Part shown: positions 49,870 through 58,212 of the stretch, piece by piece
Layout of the letters: every line of letters starts with the position of its first letter
Position numbering within the stretch: position 1 is the first letter of the stretch
From: Fimbriimonadia bacterium
GTDB lineage: Bacteria > Armatimonadota > Fimbriimonadia > Fimbriimonadales > GBS-DC
Direction: 5' to 3'
NCBI GenBank assembly: GCA_026129765.1
Contig: JAHCHP010000002.1
Span: forward strand, 124,001 to 188,000
Length of the DNA: 64,000 bases
Made by a program: the position numbers and the translations under genes
Notes under the pieces: model-generated
Told to the model about the DNA's origin: nothing
The model's database searches: none
What the model saw: only the letters and a program-made list of their open reading frames with translations

Positions 49870-50259
49870 ATGTTGTCGAAAAGAGCCTTTGAAACTGATA
49901 AACTCTTTCTGAAGCGCGTTCTTCAGAGCAAAGGGAACGACGCGTTGGCGTTAGAACTCGCGCGCTCGATGGGCGATGAAGCGGTCCCTTGGCTTATCGA
50001 GTGGTACACCTACAAAGGCAGCGATGCGATGCATGCGCGCTGTTATGCCGCCTTGACCCAACTGCCCCGAGATGCCGTCAGCACCCACCTGCTTGCCTTT
50101 CTCCATGCTCATCCCACATTGAGTGAAAATGAACTGATTCGCTTGCTGAATCTGGCAGACTCGTTTCAGATTGTTTCCGTGCCTGTCTCCATTCTGAGAC
50201 ATCACGCCATGCAGTATCCGACGGGCAATTTGGCTACCATCTATGCGCTCTTTGTGTGA
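49870..50259 (+). CDS. Helical repeat (HEAT-like) protein, N-terminal part
   Basis: A 129-residue helical protein with HEAT-like pairs of helices (DALALELARSMGDEAVPWLIEWYTYKG, LTQLPRDAVSTHLLAFLHAH). The ATG at 49870 has AAGGAG eight bases upstream. It ends in LATIYALFV and TGA, while the next frame (from 50243) continues smoothly with CEYGNSQHASLIHKEM. One extra T in CTCTTTG would explain the break, so this is probably the first half of a single gene of 49870-50965 damaged by a frameshift, or else a short gene overlapping the next. Confidence 0.6.
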   Translation: MLSKRAFETDKLFLKRVLQSKGNDALALELARSMGDEAVPWLIEWYTYKGSDAMHARCYAALTQLPRDAVSTHLLAFLHAHPTLSENELIRLLNLADSFQIVSVPVSILRHHAMQYPTGNLATIYALFV

Positions 50260-50965
50260 ATATGGCAATTCTCAACATGCCTCCTTGATCCACAAAGAGA
50301 TGCGAAACGCGCTGCCCAAAGTGAATTTCACACCAAAATACTGGTTCTCTGCGCTCTCCTGGTATGTCATCGGACTGCTTTGCCTCACATGCTACATACT
50401 GCCTTTTATGATCTACTTCGGTATGAAGCGAATTAAGAACACCCAACGTCTTGTAGATGAAACACAATATCTATTGTTGAAAGCCTCCGATGCCTTTATT
50501 CAGTGGCAATCCTACGAAGAGATCGGTCTCTTGGCAGTCTACGCGAGCAGTCGTTTGAAAGATGCCAACTGCCTGCACGCGCTGGTCACTTTGTTGAAAC
50601 AGTTAGGTCCCCAGAACGAGTGTTTGCTGAAGGGCGAAGAACTCCAAGCGATGCATACCCTGCTGGGAAACCCCATCAGAGACTCAGACAAGATCGTCTT
50701 GATTCAAAGCGCGCCCTATTGGGGCAACGATTGGGTTCTTTCTTGGATGAAACGCGCCCAAAATCAACCGCTCTCGCCCGCATTGAAACAAGCCATTTCA
50801 GAAACCTTGCCTGTCATGGAAAAAACGCTGCAGACGCGAGTAGAGAAACAAATCTTGCTTCGCTCCGCCGACCTCAGCGATGGAAGCACTCTTATGCGCG
50901 CGCCGGAGGCGCATCCAGAAATCCCGAACGAGCAACTCTTGCGAATCAAACAAGAAGAGGAATAA
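50243..50965 (+). CDS. Membrane protein with HEAT-like flank, C-terminal part
   Basis: A 240-residue protein with one strong hydrophobic segment (ALSWYVIGLLCLTCYILPFMIYF), flanked by helical regions that look like HEAT repeats (SYEEIGLLAVYASSRLKDANCLHALVTLLKQLG). There is no ribosome binding site at the ATG 50243, which supports the idea that it is the continuation of the frame that starts at 49870. No family recognised. Confidence 0.6.
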   Translation: MRSLCEYGNSQHASLIHKEMRNALPKVNFTPKYWFSALSWYVIGLLCLTCYILPFMIYFGMKRIKNTQRLVDETQYLLLKASDAFIQWQSYEEIGLLAVYASSRLKDANCLHALVTLLKQLGPQNECLLKGEELQAMHTLLGNPIRDSDKIVLIQSAPYWGNDWVLSWMKRAQNQPLSPALKQAISETLPVMEKTLQTRVEKQILLRSADLSDGSTLMRAPEAHPEIPNEQLLRIKQEEE

Positions 50966-51043
50966 GGATACACTTTTTCTCATCTTTGAGAGAACGACTT
51001 GCTATATTCTCGATATTGTTCGAAAGGAAATAACAAAAACCAG

Positions 51044-51448
51044 TTAACCCCGTAGTTCAGACAACAGCAAAACATTCAAATCATGAAATGATCTTAGGCG
51101 TGTATCATTCGTGAGGAAGATTTCACAATTTGCGACTACCGCTGCTGCTAAATGGAGAGAGTCGGGGATACGGTAAGAGTAGTTCACCTGTATCTCAGTC
51201 GCCTTTTCGATAACCTCATGCGATAAATCTATGACTTCGTCTACAAAGTGTTGGAAGAACTCATCAAAATCTCTCAATAGATGCTGAGCGCCGTCCCGCA
51301 TGGGTTTGACGCGACACTCCAAACGTGAAAGCTCACTAACAACAAGGTAATCATCATCTCGCAAAAAGGACTCAACCTCAAAACGAAAAGGCTCAGATTG
51401 CTCTACCAGATAGATGATTGGCGCGCTGTCAAGATAGATTTTCCGCAT
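51044..51448 (-). CDS. PIN-domain (VapC-type) toxin
   Basis: A 134-residue PIN nuclease, intact. Seen: IYLDSAPIIYLVE with the first Asp, SELSRLECRVKP with the conserved Glu, and PDSLHLAAAVVANCEIFLTNDTRL with the other acidic residues. It overlaps the antitoxin by 20 bases. It would cleave tRNA or rRNA when the antitoxin is removed. Confidence 0.87.
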   Translation of the reverse strand: MRKIYLDSAPIIYLVEQSEPFRFEVESFLRDDDYLVVSELSRLECRVKPMRDGAQHLLRDFDEFFQHFVDEVIDLSHEVIEKATEIQVNYSYRIPDSLHLAAAVVANCEIFLTNDTRLRSFHDLNVLLLSELRG

Positions 51449-51692
51449 CGTTTACCCATCCATCACGCATATCTTCTAGACGCCGATCCACCTCTTCTGG
51501 GGTTGGAGGTTGATGACCCCTCGCGCGTTGGCGCGTATAGATTTGTTCCAGAAGCGCTTGACGCGATTGCGTTCGCTTAGATGGCAACGGATGAACCGTC
51601 ACCTGAACTGGTCCAAGAAATGGAAGCCCCTCATCTAAAACGATTGTATGATCATCTTTCAAAACACCTCGCAAAACATAAACTTTTCCCAC
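51429..51692 (-). CDS. Antitoxin of the PIN toxin
   Basis: An 87-residue small protein: VYVLRGVLKDDHTIVLDEGLPFLGPVQVTVHPLPSK is a beta-rich start, followed by a helical end with ARGHQPPTPEEVDRRLEDMRDGW, a pattern common to antitoxins of VapC-like pairs. The start is a GTG at 51692. A TATACT box lies about 25-30 bases upstream. It is cotranscribed with the toxin. Confidence 0.75.
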   Translation of the reverse strand: MGKVYVLRGVLKDDHTIVLDEGLPFLGPVQVTVHPLPSKRTQSRQALLEQIYTRQRARGHQPPTPEEVDRRLEDMRDGWVNDAENLS

Positions 51693-51745
51693 TGAGTCTT
51701 CACCTAATCAAGTATAGCATGCGACGCGCTAATTCGCAAAGCGGG

Positions 51746-51751
51746 TATAAT
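51746..51751 (+). promoter_or_regulatory. -10 box of a probable leaderless promoter (glnD)
   Basis: TATAAT, then 10 bases and the ATG at 51762, with no Shine-Dalgarno sequence. The start of transcription would be within four bases of the start codon. Confidence 0.45.
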
Positions 51752-51761
51752 CGCCTTATCC

Positions 51762-54368
51762 ATGAAAGCGGAATCGCGCGCGAAAAAAAAGCTCCTAGCT
51801 CAAGCAGCCCTCACCCCCGAGCGGATCGCTGATCACTTGATGGCGGGCAGAAAACGTTTGCTTGCAGACCTGGAAGGCGCAGATATTATGGAATGGATGC
51901 GCGCCCATACCCATCTCATCGACACCGCCCTAAAAAACCTCTACGATTTTGCTTGGCAGCAAGCGGCTCAGGACGCGCCTCTCGCGCCCGACCACCCTCT
52001 CACGATCCTCGCGACTGGCGGTTATGGACGCGCAGAGTTGGCGCCCCACTCCGACATCGACCTGACCTTTGTGCCGCTGCATGATGGAGACGCCTTCACC
52101 GAGCGTTTGGTCAAACACCTCTATCAAGCCATGATGGAGACCTTTCACACGCGGGCGGGTCTCAAAGTCGGCTATGCCTACCGCCTCATGGAAGATTGCC
52201 GTTCGCTTGATTTCAAAACCCGCTCCGGGTTGCTGGACGCGCGCTTTGTGGCAGGCAGCCCGCTGATTGCCGCTCAGTTCGAACAAGAGTTTTGGCAATG
52301 GTTGGACCCAACCGGCTTTCTGTTTGAGCTCCATCAAGAATATCACGAACGGTTGGAAAAGTGGAAGCATAGCGCGCTCCGAGCTGAACCCGACCTAAAA
52401 AATGGCGTCGGGGGTCTGCGCGACTTCCAGGCATTGCGATGGATGGTTCAGATTCGGTTCCAAGTTTCAGGACAGAAAGCGGTCTCCACACTAATAGATC
52501 ATCAACTGTTGACCGCGAATGAAGCGGCGCAGATGGAAGACGCCTATCGCTGGCTGGGCGATATCCGCGCGCGACTGCAAAAAATCACCGGTGAACCAAG
52601 GGACCTGCTGAGCCGCGCTCGTCAAACCGAAATCGCGGCGGATATGATTGGTGAGGGCGAAGAGGCGTTGGACCGCTTTTCCCGTATGCTGCTGAGGCAC
52701 ATGCACACAATGGCGATGTTAGCGAGACAGGGAATGGAGGGCGTGATCCGCTCCCGCTTGGTGTTGGGAATCGGTCTTGATTCTGATCGCTTAGAGATCG
52801 TGCCGGTACAGCCCGCATTCAGCCGTGAAGCCGCCGGTTGGCAATTGTGGGTTTTCCGGTTGCTGCAAATCTATCCCCTTGCCTTGGGCGATGAACTCAA
52901 ACGCCTGCTGTGGATACATAGGCAGACGAATGCTGCTCCATTGGAAGCGCGGGAGATCGGACGATTTTTTGCTTTGCTGCTCAGCGAACGCGGGCGCGTC
53001 TATGCCCCCCTGCGCGAAATGACGGATCGGGGCGTGTTGGGATGGGCGATCCCAGAATTCGGGCGCGCGCTCTATTGGATGCCGGGCGACCCCACGCACG
53101 AATATACGGTCGGGGAACATACCCTGCGCGCTATCCAAGAGTTGGACGCTTTTTGGAATGGCGACTCTGAACTGTCGCTTGTATTAAGACCGCTGTTTGA
53201 ACAGATCGCCCGCCCCGAAATTCTCTATATGGCGCTGCTCATGCATGATGTGGGCAAGCCTGAACGAGACATGCCGCATGCCGAAGTCGGCGCTGACATC
53301 GTGGCGCGCCTATTGGATGAGTGGGAATGGGACGATGAGGCGATCAGCGATGTGGAGTTTTTAGTTCGCCAGCACCTGCTGATGGCTCAGACTGCCCGAC
53401 AACGCGACCTGCATTTGGAAGAGACGATTCGGGAATTCACGCGCATGGTCGACACGCCGGAGCGTTTGCAGATGCTCTACTTGCTGACCTGTGCCGACAC
53501 GCGAGCCGTTGGCGAACGGATTTGGACTCCTGCCCAGGCAGCCTTCCTGCACGAGTTGTACCAGCGAGCGCTGCGCGCCTTAGAATCGGAAGAACCCGAC
53601 GCGCCGACGCTCCCCTCGATTCGAAAGCGCGTATTGAGAGAACTTTCCAAGCGTCCCATCCCTTCAGAACAAGTCGAGGAGCATGTGGCGCAAATGCCTT
53701 CCTCTTACCTGCTGAATGTCCCTGCCGACCAGATGACTTTGCATATTCATTATGTCGAGCGCGCTCGGAGCGGCGAGCCGGTCATCGAGTTCTACAACTC
53801 GCCGCAATCGCCCTATACCGAGATGACCGTCTGTGTGGTGGACGACCCGGTGCCGGGGCTGCTCAGCAAAATCGCGGGCGTTCTGTTCGCGCACGAAGTA
53901 GAGGTTCATTCGGCGCGCGTCTTCACGCGGGAGGGTCCGCCACAAATCGCCTTAGATACGCTTTGGATCGACATTCGCAACCGTCCTCTCTCACCCAATC
54001 AATGCGCGGTCTTAGAAAAATCGCTGCGAGCGGTCTTGAAAGGCGAGCGGTCGGTGGAGCGCCTGCTCCGGGATAAGGGCAAAAACCCCGACGCGCCTTT
54101 GTTCGTCTATCGCTTGCAAATGCATGGTGATGTCTCGGACGACCATACCGTCGTTGATTTCCAGTTGCCGGTGGAGGGCGGCGCGTTGTACCGGGCTTCG
54201 CATGCCTTGTCGCAAGTGGGTTGGAACATTCATGGCGCGCGGCTGGGGCAATGGGCGGGAAGAACGATTTTAAGCTTCTATGCGACTGACGCGCAGGGCA
54301 GCAAAATCGCGCCCCAATATTATCACGAATTGTTTTCTCATACCCAGATGTTAAATGTGAAGTCGTAA
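51762..54368 (+). CDS. glnD: Bifunctional PII uridylyltransferase/uridylyl-removing enzyme
   Basis: Senses glutamine and modifies PII signal proteins. The 868-residue protein has the nucleotidyltransferase motif GGYGRAELAPHSDIDLTF (about 87-104), the GlnD-type region PDLKNGVGGLRDFQAL, the HD hydrolase domain (LMHDVGKPERD) and two C-terminal ACT domains (VCVVDDPVPGLLSKIAGVLF and ALYRASHALSQVGWNIHGARL). The order and length fit GlnD. No glnB, amtB or glnA is adjacent. It ends 16 bases before the cyclase-STAND gene, so the two are probably cotranscribed. Confidence 0.95.
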   Translation: MKAESRAKKKLLAQAALTPERIADHLMAGRKRLLADLEGADIMEWMRAHTHLIDTALKNLYDFAWQQAAQDAPLAPDHPLTILATGGYGRAELAPHSDIDLTFVPLHDGDAFTERLVKHLYQAMMETFHTRAGLKVGYAYRLMEDCRSLDFKTRSGLLDARFVAGSPLIAAQFEQEFWQWLDPTGFLFELHQEYHERLEKWKHSALRAEPDLKNGVGGLRDFQALRWMVQIRFQVSGQKAVSTLIDHQLLTANEAAQMEDAYRWLGDIRARLQKITGEPRDLLSRARQTEIAADMIGEGEEALDRFSRMLLRHMHTMAMLARQGMEGVIRSRLVLGIGLDSDRLEIVPVQPAFSREAAGWQLWVFRLLQIYPLALGDELKRLLWIHRQTNAAPLEAREIGRFFALLLSERGRVYAPLREMTDRGVLGWAIPEFGRALYWMPGDPTHEYTVGEHTLRAIQELDAFWNGDSELSLVLRPLFEQIARPEILYMALLMHDVGKPERDMPHAEVGADIVARLLDEWEWDDEAISDVEFLVRQHLLMAQTARQRDLHLEETIREFTRMVDTPERLQMLYLLTCADTRAVGERIWTPAQAAFLHELYQRALRALESEEPDAPTLPSIRKRVLRELSKRPIPSEQVEEHVAQMPSSYLLNVPADQMTLHIHYVERARSGEPVIEFYNSPQSPYTEMTVCVVDDPVPGLLSKIAGVLFAHEVEVHSARVFTREGPPQIALDTLWIDIRNRPLSPNQCAVLEKSLRAVLKGERSVERLLRDKGKNPDAPLFVYRLQMHGDVSDDHTVVDFQLPVEGGALYRASHALSQVGWNIHGARLGQWAGRTILSFYATDAQGSKIAPQYYHELFSHTQMLNVKS

Positions 54369-54384
54369 GGAGAGGATCACTGCT

Positions 54385-56919
54385 ATGAGAGAGTTGCCTA
54401 ACGGAATTGTGACGTTCCTGATGACCGATGTGGTCGACAGCGCGCATTTGACCGAGCGCTTCCCCTTGAAAATGCCGGAAATTATCCGCCGCCATATCGA
54501 GCTGATCCAGTCAACAGTGGAAAATCGCGGGGGCATTCTCATCAAGAGTCGAGGCGAAGGCGACAGCACTTTCTCTGTTTTCAAGCATGCGCTCAGCGCG
54601 TTAGAAGCGGCTATCGATGCGCAGCGCGCCCTACTCAATGAGTCGTTCCCCCTCGATGCTCCCTTTCGGGTTCGGATGGCGATCTATACTGGCGAAGCGG
54701 AACAGCGCGAAGGCGATTACTTGGGGGTTGGAACCGTGAATCGCTGTGCGCGTCTGAGAGGGTTAGCGCATGGTGGTCAAATCTTGATTTCACGTTCTAC
54801 CTGGAGTCTTGCGCAGCATCACTTGCCGGAAGGCGCGCGCCTGTTGGATTTGGGGGTTTATACTTTACGCGGCATCGAGACGTCGGAGCAGATTTATCAA
54901 TTAGTTCACCCGGACCTTCTGCAGGAATTTCCACCGCTGGTCGAGTCGCCCCAGGCGCCCGTGAACCGCAATCCCGATTTTATTGGACGCAAGAAAATTT
55001 TGGGCGAACTACAGCGTTTGATCGGGGCGGGACAGAGCATCGCGTTGACGGGTATGAGCGGAATCGGCAAGACACAGGTGGCGGTAGAACTTGCGTTCTC
55101 ACAAAGCGCGCCGAGCGCAGGCGCAAGCCCGTTCCCCGGCGGCATCTTTTGGGTCAACGCCTCCGATAACGCCCAATTTCAAAACGACTTGGGAACCGTG
55201 GGCGCGCGGTTGGGGCTTTCGCGCGATTACCCGCCTGCCGAATTAGCGAAGCAGGCAAAACAGCTGATCGAACGGATGCAATCGCCTTGCCTCCTAATTA
55301 TAGACGATTGGGCAGAGCCAGCAGGATTGGATTTGATCCCTCATTCGCGCCATTGCCGGGTGCTTTTGACCACGCGTGCCGGATGGACCGCCCAGCAATC
55401 GCTCCGGGCGCGCGGGTTCCAGTTGGTTGCGCTGCCGCCGCTCAGTCAAAGGGAATCGCTGTCTCTATTGCAGGTGCATCGCCGCGCCAAGGGCGCGCAG
55501 GAGTTGGAAGCGGTTCGCGAAATCGCGGAGCGCGTCGGCTCCCTCCCGCTGGCGTTGACGCTCATCGCGAATCATGTGGGTTGGCTTGGTATCTCATTTA
55601 ACGATTACCTTCAGCGTTTGAAGCAGCCTGCCGATATGATGGAGCATTTAGAGCAGGCGCGTGAACAGTTTGCCGCTTTGACCGGACACAGCGGCGAGGT
55701 ATTCACCGCGATTGCCGACTCTTATGAGCCGTTGAGCGAGCCTGCGCGCGACGCTTTGGCTGCGCTCTGTTTCTGCGGCGGCTACAGTGTATCGCGAGAG
55801 TTGCTGCATGCCGCGCAAAGCGGGCTTTCGGTCACGGCGCGCGACGAGCATTTGGCGATCTTGCGAGACCGCTCCCTGATCCGCTTTGAGCTGGACGGCG
55901 CGTTGACCGCGCATGAATTGGTGAAAGCCTATGTGCTGTCGCAGGTGGTTCAGGAAGCGCGCCAAGGGGTGTTTCATGCGATGGCGCGGATTCTCGCGAA
56001 CGAACTTTCTCAGATGAATTTGCACGCGAGTTGGGATCCCCGGCGTTTAGTGGCATCGCAATGCAACGCGGCGATTCAAACGTGTGAGCAATTCGGATGG
56101 GTCGAGTCGCAAATGCCATTGCTGATGGCGACCGGATTTTTTGCCTATCATCACGGCGATTACGAGCTGGCAGATCAGCGTTTTGAGGCGGGACTTCAGT
56201 TGTCGGAGCGGCTCTATGGACGCGATCATCTGGCGACAGCGCAGTTTATGCGCGCTTTGGGGCGGGCAAGACAGGAGCGGCGTCACCATGACTCTGCGCT
56301 GCCCTTGGTGATAGACGCGCTGAGAATCGCGGAGGCAACGGAAAACGCGCCTCCTGATTTGCCGGAATATTATATCAGCGCGGGCTATGTGTTGAAACGC
56401 GAGGGCGATTTCTCTTCTAAAATGGAGTTGTATGACCGCGCGCTGCCCTACTATTTGCGCGCTTTGACGCTCAGCGAGCAGGCGAACGACCGCCAGGAAA
56501 CCTCGCGCTGTCTCAACAATTTGGGAACGCTGTACGAAGAAACGGGCGACTGGGAGCGGGCGTTGGATTTCTTGAACCGCGCGCTGCTTATTGATGAGCA
56601 ATTGAACGCGCGCGAACGACAAGCCATCCGGCATAACAACATCGGGCGCGTTTTGGGGCGCACGGGCGCATGGGAGCAGGCGGTTCACCATCACCGATTG
56701 GCTCTCGATCTCTATCTCCAAATCTATGTGAGCGAGTCGATTCATGTGGCGATGAGTCAGCAATGGATGGCGCGCGCCTGTCTGGAAACCGGCGACCACG
56801 CCCAAGCCCGCGCGCTGTTCCAAGACGCCCTGCCCACCTTGCAGCGTCTCTATCCGCCCACCCATCGCATTTGGCAAGAGTGTGAGCCCCTGATGGCGTT
56901 GGTTCAGAATGGAGCTTGA
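54385..56919 (+). CDS. Class III nucleotide cyclase fused to a STAND ATPase and TPR repeats
   Basis: An 844-residue multidomain regulator. Residues 1-175: class III cyclase; metal Asp in FLMTDVVDS and RGEGDSTFSVF, catalytic Asn and Arg in VNRCARLRG, so it may be active. About 190-440: NB-ARC/STAND ATPase with P-loop GMSGIGKTQVA, Walker B LLIIDDW, the TTR motif LLTTRAGW and SLPLALTLIA. About 580-840: TPR repeats (ETSRCLNNLGTLYEETGDWE, RHNNIGRVLGRTGAWEQ). GGAGAGGAT lies upstream of the ATG. It would link a ligand bound to the TPR part with cyclic nucleotide output. The signal is unknown. Confidence 0.88.
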   Translation: MRELPNGIVTFLMTDVVDSAHLTERFPLKMPEIIRRHIELIQSTVENRGGILIKSRGEGDSTFSVFKHALSALEAAIDAQRALLNESFPLDAPFRVRMAIYTGEAEQREGDYLGVGTVNRCARLRGLAHGGQILISRSTWSLAQHHLPEGARLLDLGVYTLRGIETSEQIYQLVHPDLLQEFPPLVESPQAPVNRNPDFIGRKKILGELQRLIGAGQSIALTGMSGIGKTQVAVELAFSQSAPSAGASPFPGGIFWVNASDNAQFQNDLGTVGARLGLSRDYPPAELAKQAKQLIERMQSPCLLIIDDWAEPAGLDLIPHSRHCRVLLTTRAGWTAQQSLRARGFQLVALPPLSQRESLSLLQVHRRAKGAQELEAVREIAERVGSLPLALTLIANHVGWLGISFNDYLQRLKQPADMMEHLEQAREQFAALTGHSGEVFTAIADSYEPLSEPARDALAALCFCGGYSVSRELLHAAQSGLSVTARDEHLAILRDRSLIRFELDGALTAHELVKAYVLSQVVQEARQGVFHAMARILANELSQMNLHASWDPRRLVASQCNAAIQTCEQFGWVESQMPLLMATGFFAYHHGDYELADQRFEAGLQLSERLYGRDHLATAQFMRALGRARQERRHHDSALPLVIDALRIAEATENAPPDLPEYYISAGYVLKREGDFSSKMELYDRALPYYLRALTLSEQANDRQETSRCLNNLGTLYEETGDWERALDFLNRALLIDEQLNARERQAIRHNNIGRVLGRTGAWEQAVHHHRLALDLYLQIYVSESIHVAMSQQWMARACLETGDHAQARALFQDALPTLQRLYPPTHRIWQECEPLMALVQNGA

Positions 56920-56924
56920 GGCGG

Positions 56925-56930
56925 TATACT
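56925..56930 (+). promoter_or_regulatory. -10 box, possibly leaderless (GDPD gene)
   Basis: TATACT is followed by 9 bases (TTAAGGACC) and the ATG at 56940. AAGGA could be a weak ribosome binding site, so the leaderless reading is less sure here. Confidence 0.35.
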
Positions 56931-56939
56931 TTAAGGACC

Positions 56940-57755
56940 ATGTGGAGACAATCGCCATACGCTGATTTTTTCAAAAAACCGTTTTTGCTGGGCGCGCACC
57001 GGGGCGGAAAGGGGCTGCACCCCGAAAATACCGCGTTCGCTTTTCAAGAGACCGCCAAACGCTTTCCCGACTGTTTGCTGGAAACGGACGCGACCATGAC
57101 GCGGGACGGGCAGATCATCCTGCTGCACGATGACACCGTCGACCGTACCACGAACGGCAAAGGCAAACCGGGAGAGATGACCTTAAAAGAGATTCAATCG
57201 CTGGATGCCGGATTCCATTTCACCAAAGACGGCGGGCAAACGCATCCTTACCGGGGCAAAGGGATCAAGATTCCTACCTTGCAAGAAGCCTTGCGCGCCG
57301 CGCCGAAAAGCCGCTTCCTGATTGACATCAAAGGGCGACAACCGGAAGAGACCGAAGCCATTATCCGAGCCATTCGAGAAGTGAACGCCGAACGCCGGAC
57401 ATTATTGGCTTCGTTCATTGCCGACACCATGAAACTCGCCTGCCGCCTCGCGCCCGAAATCCCCACTTGCTATGATTTCACCACCGGCGCATCGCTTTTG
57501 GCTGCCATCCGTAGCAGCGGATGGGACTCCTATCAACCGCAAGCGCAGGTCGTTTCCCTGATGAAGGAGATGGTTCCACAGTTCAAACTGACGCCCGAAG
57601 AGATCGGCAAAGTGCGCGCAAAGGGTATTTATTTTCAGATTCACACGCTGGATACCCGACAAGAGATGGAAGAATGGCTGCGGATTGGCGTGGACAGCAT
57701 CCTGACCAGCCACCCAGAGATGCTCTTCGAACTGATCAAAGCGCAATCGCGTTAA
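56940..57755 (+). CDS. Glycerophosphodiester phosphodiesterase
   Basis: Hydrolyses glycerophosphodiesters to glycerol-3-phosphate and an alcohol. The 271-residue protein has the motifs LGAHRGGKGLHPENTAFAF, the metal-binding ETDATMTRDGQIILLHDDTVDRTTN, and the downstream GVDSILTSHPEML. The start is chosen at ATG 56940 (MWRQSPYADFF), because the frame upstream overlaps the promoter. There is no signal peptide, so it is cytosolic. It is followed closely by the CBS protein, probably as one operon. Confidence 0.92.
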   Translation: MWRQSPYADFFKKPFLLGAHRGGKGLHPENTAFAFQETAKRFPDCLLETDATMTRDGQIILLHDDTVDRTTNGKGKPGEMTLKEIQSLDAGFHFTKDGGQTHPYRGKGIKIPTLQEALRAAPKSRFLIDIKGRQPEETEAIIRAIREVNAERRTLLASFIADTMKLACRLAPEIPTCYDFTTGASLLAAIRSSGWDSYQPQAQVVSLMKEMVPQFKLTPEEIGKVRAKGIYFQIHTLDTRQEMEEWLRIGVDSILTSHPEMLFELIKAQSR

Positions 57756-57770
57756 GGCGAAGACTATACG

Positions 57771-58169
57771 ATGAAAGTGGTTGAGTTCGTGAACATGCAT
57801 GCCGCGACCCTGCGCGAAAACTCGGTGCTGCGGGATGCGGTGGACAAATTGTCGCTCTATAAAGAAACGATGCTGCCCGTTCTCAATGACGAGGACATGC
57901 TGATCGGGCTTCTCACCGAGCAACTTGTCTACGCTGCCTGCTTTGAGGATTCTTCTGAGAAAGGCTCCATCCAGACACCCATGGAAGAACCCGTCACGCG
58001 CTGGATGCTGTCCCCCATCAGCATTGAGGAAGACGCGGACCTGAGCGAGGCGAGGCAGCTCATGGCGCAGCATGGTTTAGACTGCCTGCCCGTGTTAAGT
58101 CAATCGCGTTTTGTCGGAACCCTGCGATTAATCGACACCTGCCTGCCCCTCGCGCATGAAGAGTTGTAG
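57771..58169 (+). CDS. CBS-domain pair protein
   Basis: A 132-residue protein that consists only of two CBS domains: VNMHAATLRENSVLRDAVDKLSLYKETMLPVLND and EEDADLSEARQLMAQHGLDCLPVLSQSRFVGTLR. Such stand-alone pairs bind AMP, ATP or SAM and control partner proteins. It starts 15 bases after the GDPD stop. A partner cannot be told. Confidence 0.86.
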   Translation: MKVVEFVNMHAATLRENSVLRDAVDKLSLYKETMLPVLNDEDMLIGLLTEQLVYAACFEDSSEKGSIQTPMEEPVTRWMLSPISIEEDADLSEARQLMAQHGLDCLPVLSQSRFVGTLRLIDTCLPLAHEEL

Positions 58170-58212
58170 GGACGAAAGGGAAAATTTCTCGTCCCTCATC
58201 CCACACTCCTCC

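Noticed and set aside
56047-56958. Open frame of 303 codons on the minus strand
   Set aside because: Antisense to the TPR part of the cyclase-STAND protein; the long frame results from the GC-rich third positions.
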